DNA of 64,000 nucleotides, taken from assembly GCF_964355755.1 (NCBI RefSeq), contig NC_092674.1, positions 25,532,001 through 25,596,000 on the forward strand, read 5' to 3'. The translations under genes were made by a program, and so were the position numbers. The notes beneath the pieces were generated by a model. That model saw nothing but the letters and a program-made list of their open reading frames with translations. It was not told the DNA's origin and searched no databases. How positions within the stretch are numbered: position 1 is the stretch's first letter; each line of letters opens with the position of its first letter. This DNA is from Antedon mediterranea. Its lineage: Eukaryota; Echinodermata; Crinoidea; Comatulida; Antedonidae. This document shows, in pieces, positions 25,201 through 35,500 of this stretch.

Positions 25201-28200
25201 AACTTCTGTAAAAGGTGAAAAATACAATCACATAAGATTCAGGAGGAGTTTTTAAAACACAGAGGTGTTCGTAGCATACAGTAGGGTCTCAAATATGAAC
25301 CTATCTTTGGGTGCTACATTACTTCGTAAGTTCTCTCGTAAAACAAACTACAGTAATTTTACCTGGTGCCCAAGATATAGAATAAATTACACCTTCATTG
25401 CCGTGCGACGCAAACTCGCATTTCATCGTGTTGACATCCCATACTTTTATCGTGCCATCAAACGATGCCGTCGCCAATAAGTCTGCATTGTCTGGCTTAA
25501 ATTGACATTCAAATATCGTCTCGACATGTCCCTGAATTTTAATTTGTTTACACAAAATTATCTTACATAATTCATAAGTAAAAAATCAATAATACATAAA
25601 AAGCAATTTAGAAATGTAATTATGCTATTATTATTATTATTATGGATATTGTAGTTGTTCATATTTTATTGTAATGATAATATGTAACATAATACTTCAT
25701 TAATTATTACCAAGTGGGACTATAATTGGATACTGAAATTATATTGAATTCATTATAACATTATGTCTAAAAGCGGGGGTGGGAATATACTAGAGTATAG
25801 GATTATACATATAATATATATCGGTCATATATGGTAATAGTATATGATAATTTCCACTAGAAGAAATAAGTTGCATAATTATGAATCACATTTTATGGAT
25901 CCGACAAATTCATTCAAAATGTCCGTTCTACCCACAGAATAAAAGGCTTGTTTTTTTTAAAAGACTATTTTAAGCTCTGTCGACACTATCAAAGTTTATG
26001 TGACAAAATAATGTGATGTGCCAATATATGGACATGATAATGATATCATATCACTACCATATTTGGGCATATCACTACCATAATTAGGCACATCACTAGT
26101 TTGATAGTGTAGAGAGAGCTTTACACACCTTGTAAATATGGCAATCTATAGTGTGATTGAAATAAAAAACATTAAAATAGAGTTATTACCATATCTCTCA
26201 AAAAGTCCCAACTTCTCTTTGCAAAATTATAAAGCCCTACGCCACCATCGAGGAACGTACAAAGGGCGTGTCCGGGGGGTAGTGTATATTGCGACGAGGT
26301 ATCAACTGGTGTGTTAGTATCTAGTGCTTTACTCGTTGATGATATAAAGCCTGTTGTTTCCGGATTATCCTCTGAATTTTCTGTTGATGATGCGCTGAAA
26401 ACTCTCAAGCAGTGAAATCCAGTCTTTTTGAGGTTTATACTACTGATAGGGGCAGGGTTAGAAACTGTCCAGAAACGAATAATTCCATGGTGAGAATCTA
26501 GATTAAAAAACAAAAATAAAGTCTTAATAAAACTAACACTTTGTTTAAAATATAATTGATGGTGTTTGCCCTACTTTAATATAATTGTGTATGTATATTG
26601 AGAACACGCAAGTAATTATCGGATGGGACTCGAACAGACGACTTCCAGATTACTAGCCTGGCATTCATACCTCTAAACCACCGAGCTTGCGCTGATGGTT
26701 AGAAGTAGTTTGGGTTAGGGAGTCAATTGGTAGAACAAAAGCTACTCCACAATTCATTAAAAACAATTATTAACTTAAAATAGTGAGGCCGAGCAGTTGT
26801 AATTGCAATTACATAGCCATACATCGGCAAGGGTTCAAGGCTCACTCGCTCCATGGTTCTGGTGGTAGAACGAGTCTTCTAGTATAATCTAGGCACACAT
26901 CTAGCTCAAGTGCACTTTTAAAGAACCTAGTACATCTTTCGAGACGAGTAGAGGGTTACCCCAGTGTACTACTGTAATACATCACAGCCACTAATCATAG
27001 CAGGGCCCTCTGGGAGGCCAGTCTTTGACTGAAGAGGTCGCACAGTTTAAATAAATAATAACAAACAAAATATATACTTTTACAGATTTTCATAAGAAAC
27101 CATATAAAAATTATTTTACTGCAGTTACTGCAAGAACGTGAATCCATACCTCCTGTTGCAAACATTCCTGGTGCTGTCGGTATCCATGCTAACGTTTGTA
27201 TAGATGTTGCTGAGTTTGGGAGTTGGAAAACCGTAATGACATTGAGTGACTCGCAGTCGATAAGTCGGACACCAGAGTGTATGTGGACAACCAATAGATA
27301 ATCGAGAGATAGTGGATCCCATTCCAAATCCATCACAGGATCATTATCCTCACAACCATCAATGGCTTCAGGTCGTAATACATGTTTACTAGGTCGTTGA
27401 CCTGAAAAAGCAATCAGTATTTTATTAAATGTTACAGTGTCCATTTCATGTAGGAATGATAGGTAGTAAAGCTCTGATTGGTTGTTCAATCCTCACCTAG
27501 TGCTATGGTTGTACACTCGCTGTAGACTATACTCTACTCCCTCAAATAAGACTTGTATATTATTATAAAAATTATAAATTTGTTATTACTAATAATACCC
27601 TTTACGGTTAAATTATTACATTAATTTGAAATCAGGTTTGATATTCCAACTTATAACATGTTTTCATAAAAGCATACGCAAAACCTTGCGAAATTTTGGG
27701 AGAAAACACAGTTGCATGCTATTTGATTACTATGATTGGTCAGTTTAATACCAGGGCAATACACATGTCTGCATTAACATCTCAGGACATCTCGTAACAA
27801 AAAAAACAGGCCCTTCGTCGGTGTGTTTTTGTCTTCACACTATACAAACTTGGTTACAACTTGTTACTTTTTGCAGGTGTGAAAAGGGTATTACTTTCTG
27901 ATATAAACCACAACAAAATTCTATACCTTTGTTAAATATTGAAATACTGCCATCAGCATGGCCAAATACCATTCTACCGATCTTTTTTGAATGCAACCTA
28001 AACTTAGTGACATCTGAGGTAAAGTTGTGTGTGTCTTTATAGTTAGTAATACTTCCGTTAGTTCTGTAATTCCATATGTATAGAGGCCCACATCCGGACA
28101 CATACGCCACTGTCTCTTTGTCACTGAGCACCCAGCCTACGGAATTGGGCACAGCATTTGTGTTTCCTAAGCACGCTATCACTTTTTGCTTGGCAATGTT

Positions 28201-29169
28201 CCAAATGATAACTTGATTGTCTGCCCCTGTGCTTGCAAAGACATCTGGGTCATTTGGGTTCCAGGAGAGGGCTGTGATAGTCTTTTTATGCTCAGACATA
28301 ATAGCTTCCAGTTTGAATTCATTGTAGTGATCCAACTAAAAAGAATAGTGAGAATGCAAATCCATCAACTTTGGACAGAAGGAGTTTGGTAGGTTAAAGA
28401 TGTATTGTCCCTTTGACAATAACTTTGTTTCCAGTCAAGGTTTTCGATCAAAACATATCTCATAATGCAACATGCTTGTTTAGCTACTCTGTATGCATAA
28501 TCATAAAACTTCCTCGCGATCTGTGTGAGAACACCTTCTTAACCGTGACGAGTTATAAACAATCCTAATTACAGTAGCATCATGCATAATGCATACTCGT
28601 GGTTTGAAATCTTTGTTTACTTTCGTTCACAACTATTTTCTAGACCAAACGTATTCAAATTAATTTACCTGTTAATTACGTATACTTGTTGTTTTTGGCT
28701 CGAATTTTCAACTTTTAAAGTGAATAACTTTAATATTACTTTGATATGGCCAATTTAAATTTAGAATATTTTGACCTTCATTTTTTGTGTTTTAAGGGAC
28801 AATACATCAGATTCTTTAAGTAGGCTTCCCTTAAACCATTCTTGGTACTGTAGTTATTGGTCTTAATAGTATTAATAAGAAAAATTCTATACTGATGAAA
28901 ATAATAGATAGATTTAAAACTCTTGAATGATGGTACTGTAGGTAAGTATACCAATGGAGTAAATGGGAAAACTGTAGATTAAGTAGGAAAAAGGGCCAGA
29001 CATTTTGTTCTGTCAATGCATAATTCAAAGCCTAAAAATGTAAATAATTCAATACCTTGTAAATGTATATAGCCAGAGTAGAACAATATGCAAACCTGTT
29101 TCCACTTGCAGCACAGACATCGTTGTTCCACGGCTGACAACCTGCAGCAAGCAGGCCTACTTGTTTCAT
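10238..29169 (-). CDS. WDR17: WD repeat-containing protein 17 (WDR17), complete, 25 exons
   Basis: Exons (minus strand, 5' to 3'): 29056-29169, 27927-28335, 27150-27401, 26190-26497, 25363-25531, 24366-24457, 23919-23998, 22390-22476, 20836-21000, 19896-20048, 19379-19578, 18708-18841, 18431-18556, 17638-17793, 16475-16539, 15979-16209, 15736-15835, 15364-15506, 14499-14610, 13500-13641, 13037-13139, 12815-12916, 11580-11678, 10934-11114, 10238-10357. They sum to 3843 bases, 1280 residues plus TGA, with all phases agreeing. The start MKQVGLLAAGCQPWNNDVCA matches the vertebrate N-terminus as I recall it. Residues ~50-660 are WD40 propeller repeats (ASFDGTIKVWDVN, SGSWDYAIRVWDTR, SCSRDSTVRIWSL). 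The rest is a helical solenoid ending SMSINEALMWATCNSFSP and TINPF. The family's molecular role is poorly known; it presumably is a scaffold. I see no break; introns hold many MITEs and four tandem arrays. Confidence 0.95.
11890..12800. repeat. ~52-bp tandem array in WDR17 intron 22
   Basis: About 17 head-to-tail copies of a 52-54-bp unit containing GTAAGATACATAGCAGATGG and ATCTCATTATTTTTAGGGGG. Copies are nearly identical, differing mostly in the G-run. The array ends about 15 bp from the exon 22 donor at 12814. No splice-like word was noticed on the gene strand. Confidence 0.93.
14090..14455. repeat. ~72-bp tandem array in WDR17 intron 19
   Basis: Five copies of a 72-73-bp unit beginning ATCTGAGCCTCTCTTTGCCT and containing GGCTTTTATAACTAGCCATA. 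Alternate copies share variants (GAGCC/GAACC), suggesting duplication in pairs. Confidence 0.9.
17902..18064. repeat. MITE family A copy
   Basis: Full-length copy with ends AAGCTCTGTTTACACTATCA and GTTTGATAGTGTAGACAGAA. The interior has two ATATCACTACCATATTT repeats. It lies in WDR17 intron 13, immediately followed by a SINE. Confidence 0.9.
18065..18357 (+). mobile_element. tRNA-derived SINE
   Basis: A tRNA-like head has an A box (TGGCGCAGTGTGTTGG) and a B box (GGTTTGAATCC). A conserved body follows with CCCAGGTGTACAAATGGGTA, then a tail AGCGCTTAG...TTATTATTAT. A 5'-truncated relative is at 43588-43797. The body makes it a SINE, not a tRNA gene. Confidence 0.82.
19131..19325. repeat. MITE family A, one diverged copy plus an adjacent partial copy
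   Basis: A copy from CTCTACACTATCCAACTTTA to about 19258 is followed at once by a second left end (TTTACACTATCAAACTTTAT) that stops at GTGATGTCATC. It lies in WDR17 intron 11. Confidence 0.75.
19650..19731. repeat. MITE family A, right half
   Basis: Begins inside the element (ACCATATATGGACATGATGA) and ends GTTTGATAGTGTAAACAGAG. The left terminus is missing. WDR17 intron 10. Confidence 0.75.
20072..20337. repeat. ~265-bp foldback repeat
   Basis: The left end has GTGAATCC...AATGGGACA and the right end GGGGTGTCCCAAAAGAGTGG, imperfectly inverted. Repeated TCTTAATAGGG and CTGAATAGGGG words lie in the right arm. WDR17 intron 9. Confidence 0.6.
21022..22200. repeat. 58-bp tandem array with trimeric higher-order structure, WDR17 intron 8
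   Basis: About 19 copies of a 58-bp unit containing GGGAGATAAACAGTAGTCAG and CTTTGCATGTGTGAATCAGG. Variants recur every third unit: CAGGCATAAG appears about every 174 bp near 21227, 21401 and 21575. On the gene strand each unit contains GCAAAGTAAGATAG, a good 5' splice site look-alike. The array fills most of the intron between exon 8 and exon 9, and its end lies about 20 bp from the exon 9 acceptor. Confidence 0.93.
22477..23240. repeat. 33-bp tandem array abutting the WDR17 exon 8 acceptor
   Basis: About 22 copies of a 33-bp unit, AAAGAGTGTAATAGTATGCA plus TATTATGCACTGC. On the gene strand each reads ...ACACTCTTTGCAGTGCATAA.... Exon 8 (22390-22476) begins directly after CTCTTTGCAG, so the functional acceptor is formed by the terminal unit. 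Because 33 is a multiple of three the array reads open in several frames; these are not genes. Confidence 0.93.
24081..24350. repeat. MITE family A copy split by an insertion
   Basis: Left part TTTGTCTACACTATCAAACT to CACATCACACTTTTA, then about 120 bp of foreign sequence (from AATAATTTAGGTGCTTGTAT), then the right end TTCGATAGTGTAGACAGTGC. The insert resembles a short SINE-tail relic (GCGCTTGTAT). WDR17 intron 6. Confidence 0.8.
24613..24776. repeat. MITE family A copy
   Basis: Well-preserved copy, AAGCTCTGTCTACACTATCA to GATAGTGTAGACAGAGCTTA. WDR17 intron 5. Confidence 0.92.
24953..25124. repeat. MITE family A copy
   Basis: The left end is diverged (CTCTGTATACACTCTGTCAA), the right end intact (GATAGTGTAGACAGAGCTTA). 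It lies in the same intron as the 24613 copy, about 175 bp away. Confidence 0.9.
25970..26122. repeat. MITE family A copy
   Basis: TTAAGCTCTGTCGACACTAT to TTTGATAGTGTAGAGAGAGC, in WDR17 intron 4. A few bases of the right arm are missing (the TTTTTTGTCAAA stretch). Confidence 0.88.
26596..26695 (-). mobile_element. tRNA-like SINE head
   Basis: On the minus strand GCTCGGTGGTTTAGAGGTAT resembles an A box region and TGTTCGAGTCCC a B box. No clear body or tail is seen. WDR17 intron 3. A tRNA pseudogene is the alternative. Confidence 0.5.
26768..26960 (+). mobile_element. Possible tRNA-derived SINE
   Basis: AGGCCGAGCAGTTGTAATTG is followed by a B-box-like GGGTTCAAGGCTC, then a body with GAACCTAGTACATCTTTCGA and GACGAGTAGAGGG. 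Recognised from its layout only. WDR17 intron 3. Confidence 0.45.
28395..28820. repeat. ~420-bp foldback repeat in WDR17 intron 1
   Basis: TTAAAGATGTATTGTCCCTT on the left is opposed by AAGGGACAATACATCAGATT and CTTTAA on the right. Single ends of the same type occur near 15290-15315 and 44278-44297. Confidence 0.6.
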
Positions 29170-29499
29170 AATGAACTTTCAATCTTTAAAAAATATACAG
29201 AATACAAACATTTTAGGCCTAGTTTACTCTTCAACAAGATATGCAAAAAGGATAAAAAAAAAAGGATATTTTGTACAATTCAATCTGAATCAAGTAACTT
29301 TTCTTTACCTAGAAAATGGTCTTCAGACTCAGTACCTCTCCTTCTCAGTCAAGTCAGGGATTCCCCTTCTCAAAGTACAGTACTGTGTACCTGCTTGGAA
29401 TCGTGCATTATACCTGGTTGGTAGAATCTAAAATGCCATGCCACCGATCGTCTGTCACCGATACTGATCATAGTAGTATATTATTACTCTAGCCTATAC

Positions 29500-29691
29500 A
29501 AATGCTAACATAACTAGGCCTAGGCTAGGTCTGCTCTGGGCCTCTAGCTAAAAAGCTAGGCCTCACGGCAAGGCTAAGTTCCAACAGCAGTAGGCCTACC
29601 CTAGCTAGCTAGCTAGCTAGCTAGGCTAGGCTAGTATATGGCTAGGCCTAGGCCTAGCTCGGTACTAGGCCTAGGCTAGTTAGGGCCGGGA
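29500..29691. repeat. CTAG / TAGGCCTA-rich low-complexity tract
   Basis: Overlapping CTAGCTAG, TAGGCCTAG and GGCTAGGC words. A similar tract occurs at 61190-61390. Confidence 0.75.
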
Positions 29692-29699
29692 CTAGCTAG

Positions 29700-31226
29700 G
29701 GATGCTAGTCAAGTCGCCATATCGCAAAGTCGCCCCATACAAAGTCGCCCAATACAAAGTCGCCCCATCGCAAAGTCGCCCCAAAACAGTCGCCCCATCG
29801 CAAAGTCGCCCCATCGCAAAGTCGCCCCAACGCAAAGTCGCCCCAACGCAAAGTCGCCCCATCGCAAAGTCGCCCCAACACAAAGTCGCCCCATCGCAAA
29901 GTCGCCCCAAAACGTTAAAATAGTTTACAAGTGCGTAAAATGTCGCAATGATACACAAAATAACACGGCATAAAATGGGAAGCCCCGCCATGTATTCTCA
30001 GGTTACACGATCGGCACGCTCCCCCATCATCATCATCATCCGCGGTCGCACTGAACTCACCAGAGGAAAACCCCCATCTGAAGATGGGGAAACCCCACCG
30101 GAGTTTTACGATGATATCAGTCGCGTCGCGTTTGAAATCGGTCGTGTTTAATTTTGGTCGCAATAAAATGATGTTACGATCTAGATTATTTTACTTTGGT
30201 CGATGAATATTTATTATTATTATTAGGGCTATATTAATAATTGATTTTTTTTTAATTTTACAGGTTTATGATGAGAAAGATGTGTGCCTTAAAAAATGAC
30301 AATTTTGAATAAAAGGCGACTTGCAATCTGAAACCAATCGGAGCTGCGCCTTTCTGGTACCTGTTTTCTCACAGCTGCTACGTCTTTCTGCTGACCATCG
30401 GCCGGGGATTCCCCTTTTTAAAAACACGCACACGATACTCTACGATGGTTTTTCCATGGTAAAAATGTAGCGTTTTAATTTTGCTAAAATGCCTGCATAT
30501 ATAAAAAGTCATTTTGAAAAGTCATAATAAAATTAAATAACAATAGACACAACTTGTCAATAAATGCAAAATGATCAATAAGTAGCCTATAACACTCATT
30601 GTGTCACGTCACTCTTACAACGCTGTTATTGTTTTAACCATAGAGATATTATACTATAATATCTCTATGTTTTAACTAATCTATACGAAGGCCTACTACA
30701 CATTTATACATTTATTATATTATCCTAAAAAATGAGCTGGTATCAACGCGTAGGTTGAAGAAAGATTCATAATTGTGGCTCTGGTAACTAATTTTAAAAT
30801 CATATTAAATGAACATTTTTGAAACTATAAATCAGGGATAATCTTTTTAGAACTTTCAAACATGGAACTATTTTTTTAATGATTTTTAAAAAGCACATCA
30901 CTCCATTAAAACCTGTAAAATAAAAATTAAACCACAAATTATGTATATAATAGGATAAACATTATGTATACGAATACGACATTTAGCGCGACCAAAGTAA
31001 CAACGCGATCAATCAAACGCAACCGATATGATTAAAACAGCGTACTAACTACCAAAATAAAACCGTGGGCGACTTTGCGATGGGGCGACTTTGTGATGGA
31101 GCGACTTTGCGATGGGGCGACTGTGCCGGGGCGACTTTGTTATGGGGCGACTTTGCGATGGGGCGACTTTGTATTGGGCGACTTTGTATGGGGCGACTTT
31201 GCGATGGGGCGACTTGACTGGATCCC
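29700..31226. mobile_element. TU-like foldback element with 16-bp iterated ends
   Basis: The left arm (about 29706-29912) is a tandem array of the 16-mer CGCAAAGTCGCCCCAT. The right arm (about 31064-31215) is the same array inverted (ATGGGGCGACTTTGCG). Outer termini share AGTCAAGTCGCC. Both flanks read CTAGCTAG (29692-29699 and 31227-31234), a candidate 8-bp target duplication, though the left flank is itself CTAG-rich. The interior is AT-rich with no long open frame. The structure matches sea urchin TU / Drosophila foldback elements, whose outer inverted-repeat domains are short tandem repeats. It lies about 530 bp upstream of WDR17. Confidence 0.85.
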
Positions 31227-32567
31227 CTAGCTAGTAGGCTTAGGTAGATGTCTAATCTAACTGTGCTGCCTCCTTAACTCACAAACCTACTAGCTAGACG
31301 GTCAACTTTGTTCGTAAACACATAAAAATACCAATGTTGTTCAATTTCGAATAATATTTTAGTTATTTTCTTTTTACTTACTGTTTATTATCACAACTAC
31401 ATCGTCGGCATCATCGCGGCAGCAGCTAGCACATTCCCCCTCCTCTAGGATTTTATGAGACAAAAGAGGGCGTTGTATTATGTGTATATTATATTATGCA
31501 GTGGTTGTGGGTACATTACCATTACATGGACCTATCTATTATTTAGGTCCATGATATACTAGTATACTTATACTCCATTGGTACTTAATTATTATTATTA
31601 CTTCATAATATTACTTGTCATTTAGTGGTTTTCTTATGAAGCTGTATGAACAATTTGATATTAATATTAAACAAAATAACATCAGCCAAAACATCTGAGC
31701 ATAGAAAAAACGCGGTTTTTATTAAATGTATTTATTTTACGCTTAAGCCTACCTCACCCCACCCAGGGGCGTACTTTGACATAACTAATCTCTAAAGTAT
31801 AGTTTTCAATAATGTCCGGGCACATTGTTTGCATTCTGTTTCTTTCAAAAGACGAACAAAAGGAGAAAAGTCCCGAGAGGATAAAAGTGACGATCCGTCC
31901 TACCGTACCACTACTTTATTCGTCAGAGTCTATAAAAAGAAAGGTTGATTTCCATGGAATTGTTAGTGTATATCCTATTCAATAAAACGAGATACCATAA
32001 CTAGGTTTTCCATCTAATAATCCCAAACGTACTCGGCCTATTAGTATGTCTTTGTTGTATTTTTATTTTGTTAATTTGCTTAGACGCCCTAAAACATTTT
32101 TAATATAAGACCAGTAGTCCTCACACCAATTAGTTCTTAGCGATCTCGGTTATTCGGCGGGGAAAATATTGAATATTTATTGTCTGTTTATCATAATACA
32201 GCTGGCTGCCAATCCCATCCACTCAAGTTTTGTGGCTTGGAAATTCCCACAGATATATTTATAGTGAGTACTAATTTACAGCATCAGATTTTTAGAAGCA
32301 TACATTAATTAGTCGTATACTTACGTGTATGGTACTGTGTCGTACGTAGACATATAGGCCTAATGTTGATCAATACAAAAATACTCTTCAAGTAAAACTA
32401 AGTAAACGTGGTCAGAATCACACTTATGGCAAAGTCTTATGGATTGATACGTAGTATTGTACACACACACTGTGCAGACCAGCTATTTGTCACGACGAAT
32501 TGTTTAATGTAATAGCCTACGTCGGCGGATAAATTGTGGCCTATTTTGGATTATCGTTTCCAACAAC

Positions 32568-35500
32568 ATGATAAGGTCATTTTTATACATTATTTGGTGG
32601 CAACTAGGCCTACATATCTCAAAGGTAAGTAGTTTCTTTAGTGTTTTATTATAGCCTATAATAAGTAGTACTTTATGTCCCTCATTACCACTTCTGTTAA
32701 TTATTATTAATAAAGAGTTCTGGCAATAAAAAAAAAAGGTAATAATTAGTATCATATATTAAGCACCGTACCCGCTTTTATTAATTTTATCGATCATTTA
32801 TTTTTGCTTGTAAAACTCCCTGCCCCTGATAAACAAAAAAAAAGTGATTAAAAAAATCTCCATAGCAAGAATTACACGTAGGTTAAGAGTTGAGAGTTTA
32901 AACTTTGATACTCATGCATCCCTTCAGATAATATCCAGAGAGAGAACATATATACAAAAATAAATGTATTCTAAATATAATTTATAGGAATGATTTCACA
33001 CTTCATCCTATGGTAGGCCTACAACTTTTTAACGATTATTGATTGTTCTATTTATACATTATCATTAGAATCGATTCGTTTTTTAAGCTATGCATAGAGT
33101 TTCTCCAATATTTATTCACAAAGGGAAAGTATTCCATTATTGCTCAACAAACATCATGCTTCTACCCTAACAATTTCCGTGGAGCATTATTAACTTGTTG
33201 TGGGGACTGGGAAGAATTTGCACACAGATGTAGCATAATCGGTTTTGTACATCGACTGGATGGGTATGAAATTGCCATTACCTCAAACGTGATGCAACAC
33301 ACTTAGCTATTTTACGATCTATCAAACTTTATGTGACCAAAACATGTGACGTGCCTATAATATGGAAAAGATGATGTCATATCAATACCGTATTTGGATT
33401 TAGCTTGGTTCCCACTCGAAACGCAAGGACGTAAGAAGCGCAACACAGGCGAGTTGACCAATGACAAGTGGCAGAATAATCCATCTTTTGTTTATTCAAT
33501 ATTTGCGCTGCGCTTACGTCCAAGCTTGCGTTACGTCCTAGGAACCAAGTTAGGCTTGGTTCTAGGTACCAACGAAGTGACTATCATAATTATGATTGGT
33601 CGAATCAAATAAAACGTTGTGCTTTACGATCTTTAACTACATTAATAATTATTATATCACTCAGAGAAATGCATATCGACTTATGCACTTTCAGTGTCCC
33701 GACTCAATAATGTTATTTTATATATTATTAGAATTACGTGAATTGTGATGTACGAGTAGTGGCTGATTGTCCAAGGATCAACCAAGAACCTTACTTTAGG
33801 AGACAAAATGGTACTGCACACGGGCCATGCGTAAAGTGTGCGTCGTGTCCGCCCGGGTACGGCGTGCTTAGCAGGTGTACATTATACAATGATACAAGTA
33901 AGCAATGACAATGATGATGATGATATTGATGATGATGATGATGATGATATTGATGATGATGAGGATGATGATGATGAAGGTAATGACGATGTGATGATGA
34001 TGATGTGATAACGGTGATGATTAAGATGTTGTTGATGATGATGATGATGATGACAACGATGTTGATGATGATGATGATGACAACGACGACGATGTTGTTG
34101 TTGATGATGATGATGTGATGATGATGACGAAAAATAAAACGATTTCTGATGTGGATCAAAGAGCGATCAAAACTGACCCAATTGATTTTTTACAATGAAC
34201 GAAAAATCAATATTAAGTGACAATGAATGAAGGACGAATTGCAAATACTAGCGACTGTGACAATGATGACGTCAACAACGAAAAGAAATCTGATAATTGG
34301 TTAAAACAGAAACCATAACAAGTAGGCAAATTTTCATTATAATGTGTCTCTTTCATCTGCTCAACTCTTTGTTTGGCAGTGAGCCAGGTACATTCGTCGT
34401 ATTCCTCTGGTATTGAAGAATATAAAGCTCTGTCCACACTATCAAACCATAGACCTATAATAGGTCTATGATCAAACTATAGTGTGATGTGCCCAAATAT
34501 ATCATCGTGTCCATATATGGGCACATCACATAAATGTTGTTGATAGTGTAGACAGAGCCTTAAATGCATGTGGTTTATTATATGTTGATTAGTTCCGCCT
34601 ATAATTATTTTGAAATCTAAACTTAGAGTATATGCCATTATTATTGGATTGTATAGGCCTACAGACAATGGGAATGAAGACGGGAAATTCCAAAATCAGT
34701 ATTAATAAACATTGATTTATCGTTTGGTGACTAAGTTCAGCAGCCTCGTTGCTGATGAAATATTAAAACATTAATAATTCAACAGCAGCAAGTATACATT
34801 AAATATGCACAAACAAATAATTATGCAATATTATTAATTAACAGAATTATTTATTTTGTTATCCGCCCACAAATAAATTTAGACATATTTTCAATTAAAA
34901 TAATAGTTCCGGAATATATAATATAGGCCTATTATATTAATGGAACTTATACTGATGGTAAATTATAAAACAGCTGGTTCCAACTCATCATCGCATAATA
35001 TAATAACTCAAACAGAAAGTGGTAGGTCTATATTCTTTTTTTTTGTTATACGCACAGAAAAAAAAATTGCCATATTTATTATTTTTATTAAAAAATAATA
35101 TTTCCGGAATATTATGTTAATGAACTTTTATACTGATGGTAAATTATAAAACAGCTGGTTCCAACTCATCAAATAATAATAGTAACTCAAACTTAACAGA
35201 AAGTGGTACAATTTCATTCTTGTGATAAATTTACTTTTCTCGTTTTAGTATCATACCATTTATCATTTTCAATTTCGACATCAACACATTTTCTAAACGG
35301 AATTTTTTAATTTCAATTTTTAATATAATAGGCCCTACTGAAAAGTGAGTGAGTGCACACAAAAGTCGATCAACACCAACTGAACGATCTGTTCTGCTAT
35401 ATAAGCATAATAACATTAAATCTTCTGGTGCTAATTGTATTATTTTCAAGTCGATTTGATAAACGGTAGGAACAGAATTGATCTCGACTGTGCGCACGTA

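Larger units (their letters stand above)
29170..32567. other. Intergenic region between divergent WDR17 and TNFR-like genes
   Basis: The two genes point away from each other, so both promoters should lie here. No TATA box or CpG island can be assigned with confidence. The region holds a CTAG/GGCCTAG-rich tract (29500-29691), a TU-like foldback (29700-31226) and otherwise unique AT-rich DNA. Confidence 0.55.

Noticed and set aside
29692-29991. GRLCDGAT-repeat open frames
   Set aside because: They fall in the 16-bp iterated arm of the foldback element and are open in several frames on both strands.
33791-34159. His/Ile-rich minus-strand open frame
   Set aside because: It is the complement of the GAT microsatellite after TNFR exon 2.
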